Origin: Pollenia angustigena
Lineage: Eukaryota; Arthropoda; Insecta; Diptera; Polleniidae
Length of the DNA stretch: 64,000 nucleotides
Assembly: GCA_930367215.1 (NCBI GenBank)
Contig: OV884056.1
Location: 94,499,285 to 94,563,284, forward strand
Direction: 5' to 3'
Position numbers and translations under genes: made by a program. This document shows, one piece after another, positions 29,612 through 42,672 of the stretch. The notes below the pieces were generated by a model, which saw only the letters and a list, made by a program, of their open reading frames with translations, was not told where the DNA came from and did no database searches. Every line of letters starts with the position of its first letter. Positions within the stretch are counted from its first letter, which is position 1.

Positions 29612-30150
29612 TTAGTTTACCTTAATCTACACATTTCCTCCAAGAGTTGAATTACATGAGAATTCTCTTAAACATCGGACAATTTTGGGAATTTTGTCTA
29701 ACTCACCTAGATTGTTTCTATGTCTTTCTTCTATTACTACATCTGGTCCGTTAGGTAAATCATCATTTGAATTGTTTAACAATTCAATTGTTAAAAATCA
29801 ATCCCGATTGGCATCCCTAATACTTACTTTACAATACATCCAAGTGGATAATTTAACAGACGTTTTTTTCTTTGTTTTCTGTCCACGAGAGTGTAAGCGA
29901 GAGTTGTTGGTTGTTATTATTGCTTCGAAAAGCGTTTCCAAAAGGCATGATTTTTGTTCACGATGTCCCACTTTGGAGCTCTCTTTTAAAGCATCAAAAA
30001 CGCAATTAAATCATGTCTCTTTTCTGCGCTTCTTTAAAAGCATAAAAAATGCACTGAAATCATTCATAAATAAACCAACCCGATAATAAAATAGTACAGT
30101 CAACAATTAAAAAAACACTATTAAATTTTCACACCCACACAAACACTATA
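29612..30150. other. no recognised gene
   Basis: Lies between the gag remnant and the foldback-like element. A 133-codon open frame on + at 29685-30086 has no recognisable motif and starts at an ordinary ATG. I treat it as chance. Confidence 0.35.
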
Positions 30151-30160
30151 GGTCATTACC
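30151..30160. repeat. target duplication of the foldback-like element, left
   Basis: GGTCATTACC, repeated exactly at 32283-32292. Confidence 0.8.
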
Positions 30161-30589
30161 AGAGAATGACAACAAGTACCCATAAGAATAATACACAGAG
30201 GTATTTACCCACGCTTTTCGTTATTGTGTATACACATATTTATAACGCAAAAAGTATGGTTATTACTTATACTTATGCACGGCAATATCTTCACGCAACC
30301 ACATTCAGTAAACAAAAATACATGAATATTATGCAGATGTTATTCAATAACCATGAATGTGTTTTGCTTATCTGCCATACAAATAAAATATCCATGTTTA
30401 AAAAAATACCTTCAGTATTTTTGTCACTTCTGTGTAAAAATGATGAAAAAAAAAAAATTTACCAAAAATGTGCTTTGTCACTAGGCAGGTATGGGACTAT
30501 GTACATATTATTTATGATACTTAAAATAAATTTGTCCGTAACATCAGCAGTACCTATGTAAAACTACACATAAGATATACATTTTTATA

Positions 30590-31000
30590 AAAAATAGGAC
30601 CACGAGGGGTGGGAAAGAGCCATTTCTGCTCTCCGAAGCTATCTGACATATTTTAATGAAATTTAATACATAGATAGATTCATATTTATATAGACACTTG
30701 AGCTATGTATTTATTTAAAAAATAGGATAACGAGGGGAGATAGGGAGCAATTTATTCCTCTCCAAAACTATCCAACAGATCTTAATGAAATTTAAAACAT
30801 AGATAGATCCATTTTTACATAGACACATAAGCTTTGTATTTTTTAAAAAATATGACTAAAAGGGTTATAGGGGGCAATTTCTGCCTCTCCGAAACTATTA
30901 AATAGATTTCAATAAAATTTAAAAAATATAAAGGTTTTTATTTATTTCGACACATTAGTTATGTATTTTTTTCAAACTATGACCACGAGGGGCAAATTAC
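30590..31000 (+). repeat. ~125-bp tandem repeat array, left arm
   Basis: Three to four degenerate units with GACCACGAGGGG / GATAACGAGGGG, CTCTCCGAA.CTAT and ACATAGATAGAT..AT. The same units appear inverted at 31655-31920. Confidence 0.8.
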
Positions 31001-31020
31001 ATGTACGTTTTTGATCGAAT

Positions 31021-31430
31021 ATTCACCCTTATTGTGTTTGGCGTATTGGAAATACGCCAAACAAAATAACAATAATTAAAAAAAACTTTGTTTAACAGCA
31101 ATTGTAACACACATGCACAAGCAACATGTGGCATGAAAAGTTGACAAGTCAGATGTAAAAAACATGTCGTGTTCATGTATCTTAAGCAAACGCTATAAAT
31201 AAATATGTAGTGAGTGGTTGTTTCACTGTTTCTTATTAGCACAACATACAAATCAATACTTACATGCATACATAAAAAACAATCACCCTTATTGTGTTTG
31301 GCGTATTTAAAAAACGCCTACGACTGTTTGGTAATAGATTAAAGAGAACGTGAACTTTTTTTCTTTAATCTATTACCAAACTGTCGTAGGCGTATCTTAA
31401 ATACGCCAAACACAATAAGGGTGAATATCT
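31021..31430. repeat. palindromic element with TCACCCTTATTGTGTTTGGCG ends
   Basis: TCACCCTTATTGTGTTTGGC occurs near 31021 and 31282, and inverted near 31410-31430. The section 31282-31430 is a near-perfect hairpin with arms of about 60 bp around a short loop near 31348. ATAT flanks the outer ends, a possible 4-bp duplication. It may be a MITE inserted into another copy of itself. Confidence 0.65.
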
Positions 31431-31654
31431 TCCATCTCGTGTCGTCTACCTATGTTGTGTTAATAAGAAATAGTGTAACGCCTTTCTGTAACGTTTTAAA
31501 ATTCAAACATTTCTTTTTAATAAGTTGTAAAGAAGAGTTTTTCTTTAAAAATTTCATCCAGTGTATGTATGTATGTAGCATATAAAAAATTATAAATTTA
31601 AAGTATGGACAATAATCAAGAAATTTTAGAGAAAATAAATGATTTGGGAGAGGC

Positions 31655-31920
31655 ATAAGTCGGCCCCTATCTCCCCTTGTTATCCTAATTTTTATTAAAA
31701 TACATAGCTTATGTGTCTACACAAATATGTATCTATCTATGTTTTAAATATCATTAAAATCTGTCAGATAGTTTTGGAGAGGCAGAAAATACCCTCGATC
31801 TTCCCTCGGGGTCCTATTTTTAAAAGAATATATAAAGCTTGTGTGTTCATATTAATATGGATATATCTATGTTTGAAATTTTATTAAGATCTGTTAGATA
31901 GTTTCGGAGAAGCAGAAATT
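31655..31920 (-). repeat. ~125-bp tandem repeat array, right arm (inverted)
   Basis: About two units in inverse orientation to 30590-31000: CCCCTATCTCCCC.TTGTTATCC, TATCTATCTATGTTT and CTGTCAGATAGTTTTGGAGAGG. Confidence 0.8.
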
Positions 31921-32282
31921 GATATTTTTCTGAATAACAACACAAAAAATGTTTGCCTAGTTTCAACATTTTTAAAATTGCATTTGCCATCTCTGCTCTC
32001 TCTCGCGCTCTTTATATTTACTTTATACTTACGGTAATACACATACTTATATGGGTATTGCAGATAGCTAACAGAAATTTCATTTATATCTGCATGTTCC
32101 TTCAATAAGAAGAATGAATATGCAAATACACATTGGCAGCGTATACCTATACATATTCAACTTTAGCTTGTAATGGGTATTGGTACGTATGTGTATGGTT
32201 TTGATCTTTACCCATACATGTCCGTACATGTTTTCTCACTAATATTGAAAGAGTACTTAAAATGATACTTTTGTCATTCTCT

Positions 32283-32292
32283 GGTCATTACC
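32283..32292. repeat. target duplication of the foldback-like element, right
   Basis: GGTCATTACC, as at 30151-30160. Confidence 0.8.
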
Positions 32293-32911
32293 TTTCTGAA
32301 ATTCAATCACAACTGAATGTCGCATTCTTTTTACTTCGTCATCTAATTGTATAATATTGCTTATAAAAAATCATTAAACAACAACAAATCTTGTAAATTG
32401 CTATTATTCTCTCACTTAAATGCAATATGGGAGAAATTATATTATTTGTGGTTTAAAACAAATCAAAGGATCTCTCCCTTCTTTTTGTGCATCCTAGGAA
32501 GCGCTTTAAAACAGCGGAACTTGAAATCATGAAAATTGTTTACTGCTTCCAGAAACCTAATAATTTTTTGCTGGGTGAAGTATAATGTCCATGTTTAGTA
32601 CGTTGGTTAAATTTTTTGATAATCTGCCAGGATTTATAAGGCTTCTTTCTTATTGTAAATATCTAAGAATTAAAAGAAATTGTAGTGAAACCATATCATT
32701 AACAGTTTCTTCTCCAATTTCTGCTTCTAAATTAAATAAGTCCTCTTCAGAAGAAATGGAAAAAAGTGGGCAAATTTTGAAGACGTTTGGCCAAAAGTTA
32801 TTGACGACTTCGCCATAACTTAAATTTCGGAAAGAAACGAAACAATTACTATATTTTGTTCAATCAATGTGTCTAAAAAAGCAGAATATAACATTATTAA
32901 AGTATTGTATC
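32293..32911 (-). other. unassigned, possible decayed coding sequence
   Basis: On the minus strand about 32640-32815 reads protein-like text (NNFWPNVFKICPLFS, then LEAEIGEETVND) before decaying. It may be part of a transposase or gag, but I cannot name it. It ends at the 3' LTR of the element starting at 32912. Confidence 0.3.
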
Positions 32912-33401
32912 TTAATAATAAGGCCAGTACTATGTACGGTTTTCGCGATTCACTATGGAATGATTTTATTTCTTTTTCCAAACTTAAAGTTTTTTGCTTT
33001 TTGTTAAAATTAAGAAATTTTAGTGTCTTGGCCAATCAGCATTTTCAGCACATTGCACCCAATGCAATATGATCTGAATGTTTGCAATTTCACAACGTAA
33101 AATTAATAGCAATTAGCCAATCACAAACTTAAAGTTAACTTGAAATTAAATTACAAAAATGCTTACAAAGCTTTTGTTAAAATTAATAAATTTTAGTGTC
33201 TTGGCCAATCAGCATTTTTAGCATATTGCATCTAATGTAATATGATCTGAATGTTTGCAATTTCACAACATAAAATTTATAGCAGATTAGCCAATCACAT
33301 AGGAGACGGATCAGGCGAGTTTTAGAGTAAGGGAATTCACTTATAAGTATGTTAGTACCTAAATACATTAAGGGCATTACTTTAATATTGCGTTGTTAAC
33401 T
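32912..33401 (-). repeat. 3' LTR of the gypsy-group element
   Basis: 490 bp matching 43617-44121. Both LTRs contain an internal imperfect duplication of about 170 bp (CTTGGCCAATCAGCATTTT and following). It is preceded on the minus strand by the purine-rich AAAAGGGGGAGG. Confidence 0.85.
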
Positions 33402-33411
33402 CCTCCCCCTT

Positions 33412-34804
33412 TTAAATGTCGACACGTCTCTGTTTCGACTTTATTTCCTTTATAATATCTTCCACATTTACCATTGTCTGCCGTCTGCACCTCATCTGAA
33501 GATGGTAGGTTACCCATGTAGCGAAAGGTACCAATATAATTAATGATGCTAGAGCGATTTTGTGGGCGAATGTCTCATTTTTAAGTCTTTCTATATATCC
33601 TGTGTTTTCGAGATTCAATTTGTGGATATATGGAAGTGTTATTTATTGTGCATGGCCGATCTTTTTTAAATTCAGAGTTTTTGGTGGATGCGGTATCAAA
33701 TTTCTCATTGGTTCTGAAGTTTTTTGGTACAGCGTTCCATTTATGGTTACATTGTTGGTGAATACGACTACTTTAATTGTATCTTCCTCGAATATATTGG
33801 TTTCATAAACGTTATTTAAGAGTATAAGTCCATTTGTGACCCATCGTATCGGCGGAACGTTTTCCGCTGACTGTGTGGAGCAGGATGCTGAATTATTGTT
33901 CAAAAGCTGTGAAAGGCAATTATCAGTGGTTTCACGGCAAATTTTTGATGTTCCGATATTTGTGCAACTTGTTATTGGGAGGATGTAATCAGGGCACTTC
34001 GAAGCTTGATCTATTTCTAATCTTATGATCGAGTTGTTATGAATTACAGGAAATACTTTTAGATACACACAAAAATTAGTAAAGATAGGATATTTAATTA
34101 CATAGTAAATTAATGAATTATTTTGAATGACAAAAACATTACTGACTCTTAGTCTATCATTTATACTTATGGGTACGACTCTTGATTCAAATTTCTTTTC
34201 GAGATAAACATTTTCGAGAATAGCTGGATGGATTTTATTTTATTTTGCCAAAATTATTGAGAGTGCAAGGTTACCAAGAAACGAAATTATTTCTCCATTT
34301 CGCATAGCCAGCAATTCAAACATAACCAAGTCATCCTCCTTAATAGCGTTACTACCCCCATAATTCTGCATAGTATTTACCCTCTCGGTCAATTCATTTA
34401 TTCTGTCTTGCATAGCCGAGTTCACTACCGCTTGTCTGTCGTTGTTTTGTATCAGTAGATCCTCACGAGTTGTGAGCAGTTCCATGTCATTATGGTCCGG
34501 GGTACCGGCGATAAACTTCAATGCGGATCCTAAAAAGTCGAGTGATCTGGCGTTACATGTCCAACAGTCTTCATATTTCTCTTATCTGTTCGCGTATCAT
34601 TCCAGTGGCTCTTGCATCGGACAGTTGGTCAATAATGCCCTCGCTTTCCCTCATAGCAAGTTCGTACTCGCTTAAGTTTGTTTGGTGTATTAGGTAGTCA
34701 TGGTATTTATAAGTCGCGACTTGGCCGTCGGTTACCGCCATAAAATATGTGTCCGAGTAGTCTATAATTTTTGATATCGCGTACGGTATCAGTGTAAGTA
34801 GCAA
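33412..34804 (-). pseudogene. env-type glycoprotein remnant
   Basis: Four minus-strand pieces in three frames. The N-terminal piece is 34571-34804. A middle region (34240-34521) is rich in heptad-like polar residues. 33643-34068 is cysteine-rich with several N-x-S/T sites. 33412-33618 holds a hydrophobic anchor (ALASLIILVPFATWVTY) and a basic cytoplasmic tail. Position between integrase and 3' LTR and this layout match the fusion-type Env of insect errantiviruses. Frame breaks between pieces mean no full Env can be made from this copy. Confidence 0.6.
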
Positions 34805-35076
34805 TCTAAATTAAGGGATAAAAAAACAAAAAAAAAAAAAAACAAAGGATTGAGAACTTGAAAAAAAAAACGGAGGGATGGGATAAATACGAAGATGACT
34901 ATCTCAAGTTGCTTTTATGAACTTTCCTTCCATCTATAAGCACTGTGGTCCCTAAGTCCTGTTGAATAATGCCCTGTACAAAAAATTTATCGAATTTGTT
35001 ACCGAGTCGTCTGTTCCTTTTCACGAAAACGATTTCACCGGGTTGGTATTTCCTTGTCGTTGCATCTTTATTATCT

Positions 35077-37557
35077 TTATAGTATTTCTAGTGTCTTGTG
35101 TTGTGCTGCAGCCAGGCGTTCTTTAACCGTTGCCATGGCGGTCTCTGTAAATTCATTTAAAATAGCCAATGGTTTTTTTCCCGTCACAGAGTGCACAGTG
35201 TTGTTATATTTAATGGTAGATAGTAATATCAACTCAGTGGTCTCATTTATATTTTGCTGTGCTTTTATGCACCGCGCTATCTCCAATAACGTGGAATGGA
35301 AATTTTCCACCTGTCCATTACTCTTACTATGCATAGGAGGGATAAAGAATTGTTCGGTTTTAAAGTGATCTCGGATGAATGTGCTTACTGCTGAGGATTT
35401 GAATGATTTCTCGTTATCCGATATTATTACTTTTACTTCTCTGTATCTATTCATAATTTGAAACAGGGCTGTTTTAATATCCGTACTAGATCTAGAAGCT
35501 ATTGGGATAACGATCGCAAATTGTGAAAATTTTTTTTCTTACATATCCGGCAATTCGCTATAATATACTTAAGTCTTTTCTTAATGCCAGGGAAATAATA
35601 TTCGTCAATAATTTGTTTGAAATGTTCCTGAAGAGACCTATGAGCTCGATTGTGTTCATTGGTGACTATTTCCAATTGGTCATCTTCTCTTATTACATCC
35701 ACTACGAACCTTTCGGTATGAATGAATCGGGTAGACGGAAATCGGGAGACCAGCTGGTTTTGGAAATCAGCTAATGTCGGAAGATCACAGTGGATACCGT
35801 TAGTACCGGTTGAATCGATTCTATCTGTCAGGAGTTCCAAAAGCTCATCAACTGTAACGTAGGTTATTGTATGCCTAATAAATCGCTGAAACAGTATTTT
35901 CCTTTGTTCGATCGTCGTATCTCCTTTGGAGATCAAGAACTGAATCTTAAATTGATTGACTGGGAATTTAATAGATCTGATCACCTTCGTAGACGAGACC
36001 TCACTGTGTACTGTCAGACATTTGGTTCACATACTGCCTTGACAATGCATCTGCTACTATATTCTCCTTCCCGCGAATTCTTCGATAAAGGCCCTCCATC
36101 TCTTCATTTTAGAGTTGGGGTTCTTGTCAGACATGGCGAATGTTAGCGGTTGACGATCCATAAATATATGGATTCCGCTGATACCATATAGGAAGTGCCT
36201 AAGGTTTTTAAGGGCCCATACAATAGCGAGTAACTCTCTTTCATTAGTCGCGTAATTTGCCTCCGTTGCCGAAAGGGTTCGAGATATCATTGTGATAGGT
36301 CTTCCCTCCTGGGATAAAACTGCGCCAAGAGCGACGGCAGAAGCATCGGTTGTAAGCTCAAATACTTTGCTATAGTCTGGATACGCTTATTATGTCTTAT
36401 TACATCATCCGAAGCCAGGATCGTTTTAAATTTCTCAAACGCTGAAAGGGCTTCTTCGTCAAGTGTTATCTTTATATTCTTGGAGTTTCTCGAGGCTACG
36501 TGGCCGTTTTCGCCTCGCAAATATTTTGTTAGAGGCTTCGCGAGTTGCGCATAATCTCTAACGAATTTCCGGTAGTATCCGGATAGTCCTAAAAATGATC
36601 TGAGCGACTTCAAGTTTTGGGGAGTTCTGAATTCAGTTATCGATTTTACCTTATCGGGACACGTCTTAATACCATTTCTTGTCACAATAAATCCGAGGAA
36701 TTCTACTTCCGATTTGAAAAATTTTGACTTCACCGTTGAAACTCTCATACCTGCTTTCTCTAATTTTCCCAAAATGTTGTTAATATGTTGAAGGTGGGTA
36801 CGTTCGTCTGGAGAATGGATTATGATGTCGTCCATGTAAACTTGACATGTTTTTCCTATTTCTTCGCGTAGTATATCGTCTATGGCCCTTTGGAATATGC
36901 TGGGCGCGTTTTTGAGACCAAATGGTAATCTGCAGAACTAATAATTACCATTGTTAACGCCAAATGCAGTCTTCGCCCTGTCTCTTTCTGCGAGTTTAAT
37001 CTGATGAAACCCGGATTTTAAATCGAGTGTGGAGAAGTATTCCGACTTTCCTAAGTTTGCCAGGATGACGGTTATACCCGGCATTGGGTATCTATCTTCT
37101 ATGGTTTGCTCGCTTAATTTCCTGAAATCGATGACCAGTCTATGATTCTGCTGACCCTTCTCATCCGTTCCTTTCTTCTCCACCACATGTATTGGTGAGT
37201 TATAGGGAGATGATGATTTCTGGATAATGCCATCCCTGAGAAGTGATCCGATTTCTCCGTTAACAAAATTTGCCATTGAGACTGGGTATGGGTATGATCT
37301 CGTGTAGATAGCGTCGTCGGATAGCGTTCTAATTTTTCCACTGTTGTATTGTATGGCAGCGCTCTATTTGGGTCGCCAAACGCCTTTTTATTTGACAAAA
37401 GAACTTCATCAAACTTATCGCGTATAGTTGAAGGTATCTCTTCTCTGTCCATGGATATGAAATTCACCTGCTCAATCTTCTTACTAGGGTTAATGTCGCC
37501 TCTTTTATATTTCAATGCATTATTCCGTACATCTATTATTGCATTAATTTCCCTCAA
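35077..37557 (-). pseudogene. broken gypsy-group pol (protease-RT-RNase H-integrase)
   Basis: Pieces in order: 37114-37557 (protease/linker, little conserved), 36938-37276 (RT: VIDFRKLSEQT, STLDLKSGFHQIKLAE), then a TAG at 36938-36940 and RT with YMDDIIIHS (36287-36835) through FLGFIVTRNGIKTCP and SFLGLSGYYRKF. Next are RNase H (36057-36290: YATNERELLAIVWAL, FMDRQPLTF), the integrase zinc region (35499-35984: HxxxH, CRICKK) and the integrase core (35077-35454: ISDNEKSF, NGQVENFHSTLLE). The single nonsense codon and several frameshifts show inactivity, though motif text is well kept. Confidence 0.85.
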
Positions 37558-37746
37558 AAATTCGCATCCTATCTATAATGCCGTTGAAGGTTTTCAGGGA
37601 TGGGAGTATGTAGAACGTGGTTGCATATCCAAAAATGGCAATACCGCATTTTCTCCTTATTGGGTTGGATCCATTTACGGAGTTGACATTAAATGGATGG
37701 TCCAGCTGAGAAACACCTACTTTTTTGATAAAGGGTAAGGAGGGTT

Positions 37747-38539
37747 TTATTCTAAAAATTTGTAAGCAGGGTGGGAGGCGGATGGATAACCTGAATCTTT
37801 TCGCTGCGCTCTATTAGTTTTTAAGAGATCACCTGTGGCGTATATTTTAGCAAATTCCTGGCGGCGTTGGTTTGCCTCCAGATCCTGTGCAGTTGCCAAA
37901 GCTGTTGGTAAGTCGCTGGGTTTTGCTGAAAACATGATATCGCTCAGTGGATGACGTAGGCCTGAAATGAAAACACGAAGCGCGTTATCTCTTGCACGCT
38001 CGTTCAGGACTGCTATAATATCTTCGCTGTTTCAGTAACTCATTTTATTCTTGTTAATTATTATGATCGTCAATGTTGATCTACCTTGTCATAGAATTCT
38101 ACTATAGATAAAGTTCCCTGTCTGAAAGCTTATCGGCATAAACTTGATCTAGTCTCGATATTATAGCGCTGAAATTAAGCACGGTGTTGTAGGATGACTG
38201 CTTCGCGTTAGCTGCTCCAGTAATTTTGTTTCGGAAGATGCCCATGGCGATGTAGAAGTTTTCTGTTCCTTCCGTATAGTATTCCATGGCAAAATGTGCA
38301 GCTTTGCGCAATGCTGGGTAGGTTCCGCTTTCTCCTTTAAATTCCGGTAAAGACTTTATCAAGTCTAGTGAACTTCCTCTTCTCATGCGGTTAACCGTCA
38401 CTGGTTCGTACGTTTCTACGCGTGGGGTCACGTTCTGGAACTGTCGCGTCAATTCCCTCATCTGATCCTGCAACCCTGCAGTAAGTGCCTCCACGGAAGC
38501 GCTTACTATGTCCACTATTTGTTCCTTGGACATACTCAT
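37747..38539 (-). pseudogene. gypsy-group gag, broken
   Basis: 38102-38539 starts MSMSKEQIVDIV with a coiled N-terminus and LIKSLPEFKGESGTY, the entry to the capsid domain of errantivirus-type Gag. It continues through NKITGAANAK. After a frame break, 37747-37935 carries LATAQDLEANQRR, the end of the capsid region. No CCHC knuckle was seen, as is usual for this group. Confidence 0.7.
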
Positions 38540-38699
38540 TTTCGACGAGTAAGGATAGGGAGAGGAGAAAAAAATGGGTAGACTCTTCCAAAAAAAAATT
38601 TATTCCCAAAAATTTAAACAGAACTGACTCGATGGCCCTAGTAAATTTCCCACAAACAAAAAATTACAAAGATTCTAGTAGAAACAACGTTTAAAGAAG

Positions 38700-39520
38700 A
38701 TGACGTAGCCTTTCGGGTTCGAAATTTATTTAAAACAATTAAAACGAAATCGATTTTACATATAAACATTCACGGAAAATATCACAAACTTTTATTCTGG
38801 CAACTAGAGATCAATGCACCTCGAAAAGAATTAAAAATAAGAGACGTACTTACATTAACTGCATATTCTACTATCAAGGTCGTATACTGCCTCTTTAATC
38901 TGTGGTCATCTAGTGGTACTGTTGTCCTTAAATGTATGGCTGCCCAGGTAAAATTCGTTACCTGGTGACTTTGAACGCTGTCCAGGCAAAATTCGTTACC
39001 TGTCGTCTTATGATTCCACGCAATTTTTTGCTTACTTTAGATTCTTTATTTTGTTGAATTTTGGAGTTTTTGTCGATTCTTTTTTCAATTATTTTCTTTC
39101 GCTTTTTTTTCAAAAATACTTATTAGAGTAATTTGTTCAATTATTCATGGTTTCACTTTTTCAAAAAAAAAAAAAATGTATCGCTCTTTTGAATCTCTTT
39201 TAAAAGTTTTTGTAAATCAAATTTATTAACGTAGTTTTGCTCTTTTATTATTTTAAAAAAAAAAAAATTTATAAGAGTTCTTAATAACTTTATTGTAGTT
39301 TTCCTCTTTTGTTTTTACAAAAATTTTAATAAGAGTTTTTGATAACTTGATTCTATTTTTTATTAACGTAGTTTTCCTCTTTTATTTATTTTTTTTACAA
39401 AAATTGTTATAAGAGTTTTTAATAACTTAATTTTTTTATTAACGTAGTTTTCCTCTTTTATTTTTTACTAAAATTTTAACAAGAGTTTTTAATAATCTAA
39501 TACACTTTTTAACGTAGTTT
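38700..39520 (-). repeat. 5' leader with ~60-70-bp tandem repeats (part 1)
   Basis: Non-coding leader of the gypsy-group element. From about 39150 it is a degenerate tandem array with the core TAACGTAGTTTTCCTCTTTT followed by AAAATTTTAACAAGAG. The array resumes at 43258 after the nested element. In related elements such leaders can carry insulator or regulatory function. Here that is inference. Confidence 0.7.
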
Positions 39521-40105
39521 TGTGGAGGTTTTAATCTGACAGGATTAATGTTAGCAAAGGCAGAATCGCCGTGTGGAGGATTAATATTTGTTTTCCCTAT
39601 AACCCTTGGTTATTAAACAGCTGTCAGGGTTTCAGCCAGTGAATAGGCGTTCAAAAGAACTGCCGGAAAGATTGAGCCTCTCAAATTAAAACACAAGGCA
39701 AGTAATTGCCAAATTTTTAGTTGTTAATTGTCAAGTCTGATTTTATTTAAATTTACAAGTGCTTATATACTATGTTTGAGATTTTGGCTTAGCCGTTCTA
39801 ACTTATCCTAATTATCGACAGAGCTATGTTTTTCTCTGTCGATATTATGAAAATGTCAATATTAATCATTTAAATATTGATTTACTCCCTGCAATTGTTC
39901 TTGCCCAATCAGAATGTTTTGAGTTTAGAATGCACTCAATTACATTCTTCACTCAATTTAGATTGATCAGTTTTGTTTTTATATTTGTTGTCAGTCAGTT
40001 TGCCGTTATTTGATCTAGTAAAATACCCTACTCTGTTTTAGTTGGCATATGTAATTATCAGAGTGGTCTAAGGGTATGCGGTGGCAACTTATGAGGTACA
40101 CTACA
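39521..40105 (-). repeat. 3' LTR of the nested element
   Basis: 585 bp, TGTGGAGG...CACTACA. Paired with 42673-43257. Confidence 0.9.
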
Positions 40106-42672
40106 CCCTCACCGCTAAGAGAAAAATTAGGGGATTGATTTTTCTTGATATTTTCATAGTACCGTCAATGTTATACAGTTTTATAATTTTTTTTTTTTGT
40201 TTATATAAAGTATTTTTATAATTTTGTGATTCTTAATGTCTATTTGTATATACATAGTATTTAATATAATATACTTAATTATTGGTACTTAATGCTATGT
40301 ATGGTTTTATTTGTTTATTAATTAATTTATTAATTACAATATTTTAATTGATATTTAGTTTAAAATATATGTATATGTGTGTATATGTATCTATGGAAGT
40401 GTGTTTTTATTTTTTTTTTTTTTTTTTTTTTTTTGTTTGTGTATTGTGGTTTTAATGAATTGTTGTGAAATTATTTTAGTGTCTTGTTGTTTTTTCAATT
40501 ACTGTGTTTTACTCCCCTTTGTTCTTTACTTTTTGTAATGTCCGTGGTATGGTATCATGTTCGTTTTTTTTTTTATATTTTGTTATTACTTTTAGTAATA
40601 CTAGTTTGTTTACGTTTGGTTTTTAAAGAGTTATTGTTACTGTCTTGGTTTTGTTTGCTGTCAATTTGTCATTCTCTAAATGAAATACATTTTGATATAC
40701 ATATTTTGTTATTAATTCTGATTTTGCATATTCATCAGTATTGTTTAAGTGCAAGTCATTTAGAATTTGTTCAAAAACGTTCGTCATTGTTCACTTTTGT
40801 GTAACCTAATATGTCGTAGTTTTTAAGTGGGTCAGTCTGCGGTTTAATGCCCTGTAAAATTATTTCTTTGTTCGTTTTGTTTAATGTGTCAGTAGGTTGG
40901 GATGGTAATTTGACGAAAATTAGTTCAAGTGTGTCAATATTTGGTGTTGTGTTGTATAAGTATGTAAAATACGGCATCCAAGTGTCTCATTCATCGTTGG
41001 TGGCATTTATTTAGTAATCTTTGGATTCTTTCAAGTGAGCTGATTGTTTGGTGATGGTAGGCTGTAGAAAATACTTGTTCAATAAATTTCAATGTTTCAT
41101 TAGTTCAATTATTGTCATGTTTATATCTTAAATATTTCTTCATTCTTCGATATCGCTAGTTCTCTTAAATATTCCTTCACTGTTTTTAGATATCAGTTTC
41201 CTCAGAATCGAATCTAGTTTCGCTGAGTTATCGCTGAATCTTGCATGCATTTTATTATTGTTCTTGGCATGTAACTTCTTCATAATCGAATCTGGTTTCG
41301 ATGAATTATCGTTACATCCTTTATTCATATAATTATCATTTGGGTACGTGATTTCTTCATTATCGGATCTTGTTTCGATGAATTATCATCACGTCCTATG
41401 TGCACAATGTTATTTTCAATTCTTGTTTCAATTTCTTATATATTTTTAACTTCATTAAACTGTAATTTCTTCATATTCTTGATGTCATTTACGGATGTGC
41501 ATTCCCATATTAGAAGTTGATCAGACTCCTGAGAGATGCATTTTTCTATATTACTTCCATTCGCGCGTTCTTCATCCATATATATTTCTTTATTCTTATT
41601 TGCCTCTATATTTGTATTTTCATCTTTCCTTTTCATCGACCTTGTTGTTATTAATACTTTCTTTTCATTTTCATCATTTTCTAACGGTAGTTTTTTTAGT
41701 TTTTCTGAGTTTATATATTCTGTTCATGTTTTCATGTGTATCTTTGCATGAGTTGTATGGTTGTTAGTGAAAGAGTTGTTCTATTAGTCAGTTGTTCGTT
41801 GTCTTTTTACGTTTTTATTTTTGAGTAAAGATGTGCTGTTTTGTTTATTTCGCTCTTGTTGTCGTCTTCCGCCTGGTAGGTTTTGTCCCATTATTAGATA
41901 TGGTCAAACTGTATGGATCGTTTGACATCATTATTGCTTGTATTCCTTCTTCCATCGCGCTTGTGCCATGAGATAATGGAGCCATTGTGGTATGTATGCA
42001 TGTATAAGTGTAATGTATGTTAATATTATTTTTCTAGTTTTTGCAAACTACGTATTTTAGCTAAGAATAAAGTATTTTAGAGACATATTCAAAAACGTTC
42101 CATCTTTTCTCAAGTAAATTTGTATATACGTGTTATTTAAAGATTTAATTTTTCTAATTTCTATTTTTGTAAATATTTTTATTTATTATGTTAAATTTTA
42201 TTTTATAAATTTTTGTTTTAATATTTGTAGAGTTTTTTTTTTTTTTTGTTTTTGTGAATACAAAAATATTAATTAATGATTAGATAAAAATGTTTAGATA
42301 ATTGTAACAAAGAATTATTTAAAATTGCTTTTTCTATATATTTAAAAAAATTTTTTTTTTTTATAACAAACAATTTTTGTAATATTTTGAGAATTTTTTT
42401 TTTTTTTTTTTTTTTTTTTATAAAATTTATGTTTATTTATCAGGTTTCCTTTTTTTTTTTTTTTTTTTTTTATTTTATTAAATTTATGAGCCATTTTGTT
42501 TCTACAAATATTATTTAAAAAAAATTTTTTTATAAATTTTATTTAATTTTGAATTTGTTTCCGTATGAATATATTTTTTTTAGAGGATTGGTCCTAGTTT
42601 GGCAGGATAATTAATTTTTCCCAGCCTGGCAGGATTATTAATTTATTAAGGTCCGAGTGGGCAGGATCGCCA
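40106..42672 (-). other. interior of the nested element
   Basis: Long T/A runs and only short minus-strand frames (40771-40977, 41140-41328, 41436-41636). These are K/N/S-rich, with a repeated phrase around N.SAKLDSI.RKL / KPDSIMKKL. Degenerate 75-bp-scale repeats encode it (near 41200-41400). No RT, integrase or protease motif was seen. Confidence 0.5.

Larger units (their letters stand above)
30161..32282. mobile_element. foldback-like (FB/MULE-type) element, 2.1 kb
   Basis: The ends AGAGAATGACAA and TTGTCATTCTCT are inverted. They are flanked by the 10-bp duplication GGTCATTACC, close to the 9-10 bp typical of foldback and Mutator-like elements. Internal arms are inverted arrays of a roughly 125-bp unit (30590-31000 and 31655-31920), a Drosophila FB-like architecture. 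A palindromic element lies at the centre (31021-31430). No transposase frame is present. Confidence 0.7.

Noticed and set aside
30166..30561. 131-codon plus-strand frame inside the foldback-like element
   Set aside because: No motif or coding-like pattern. Foldback arms normally lack genes.
40484..40804. 106-codon hydrophobic plus-strand frame in the nested LTR element
   Set aside because: Arises from T-rich sequence (Leu/Phe runs) and is antisense to the element.
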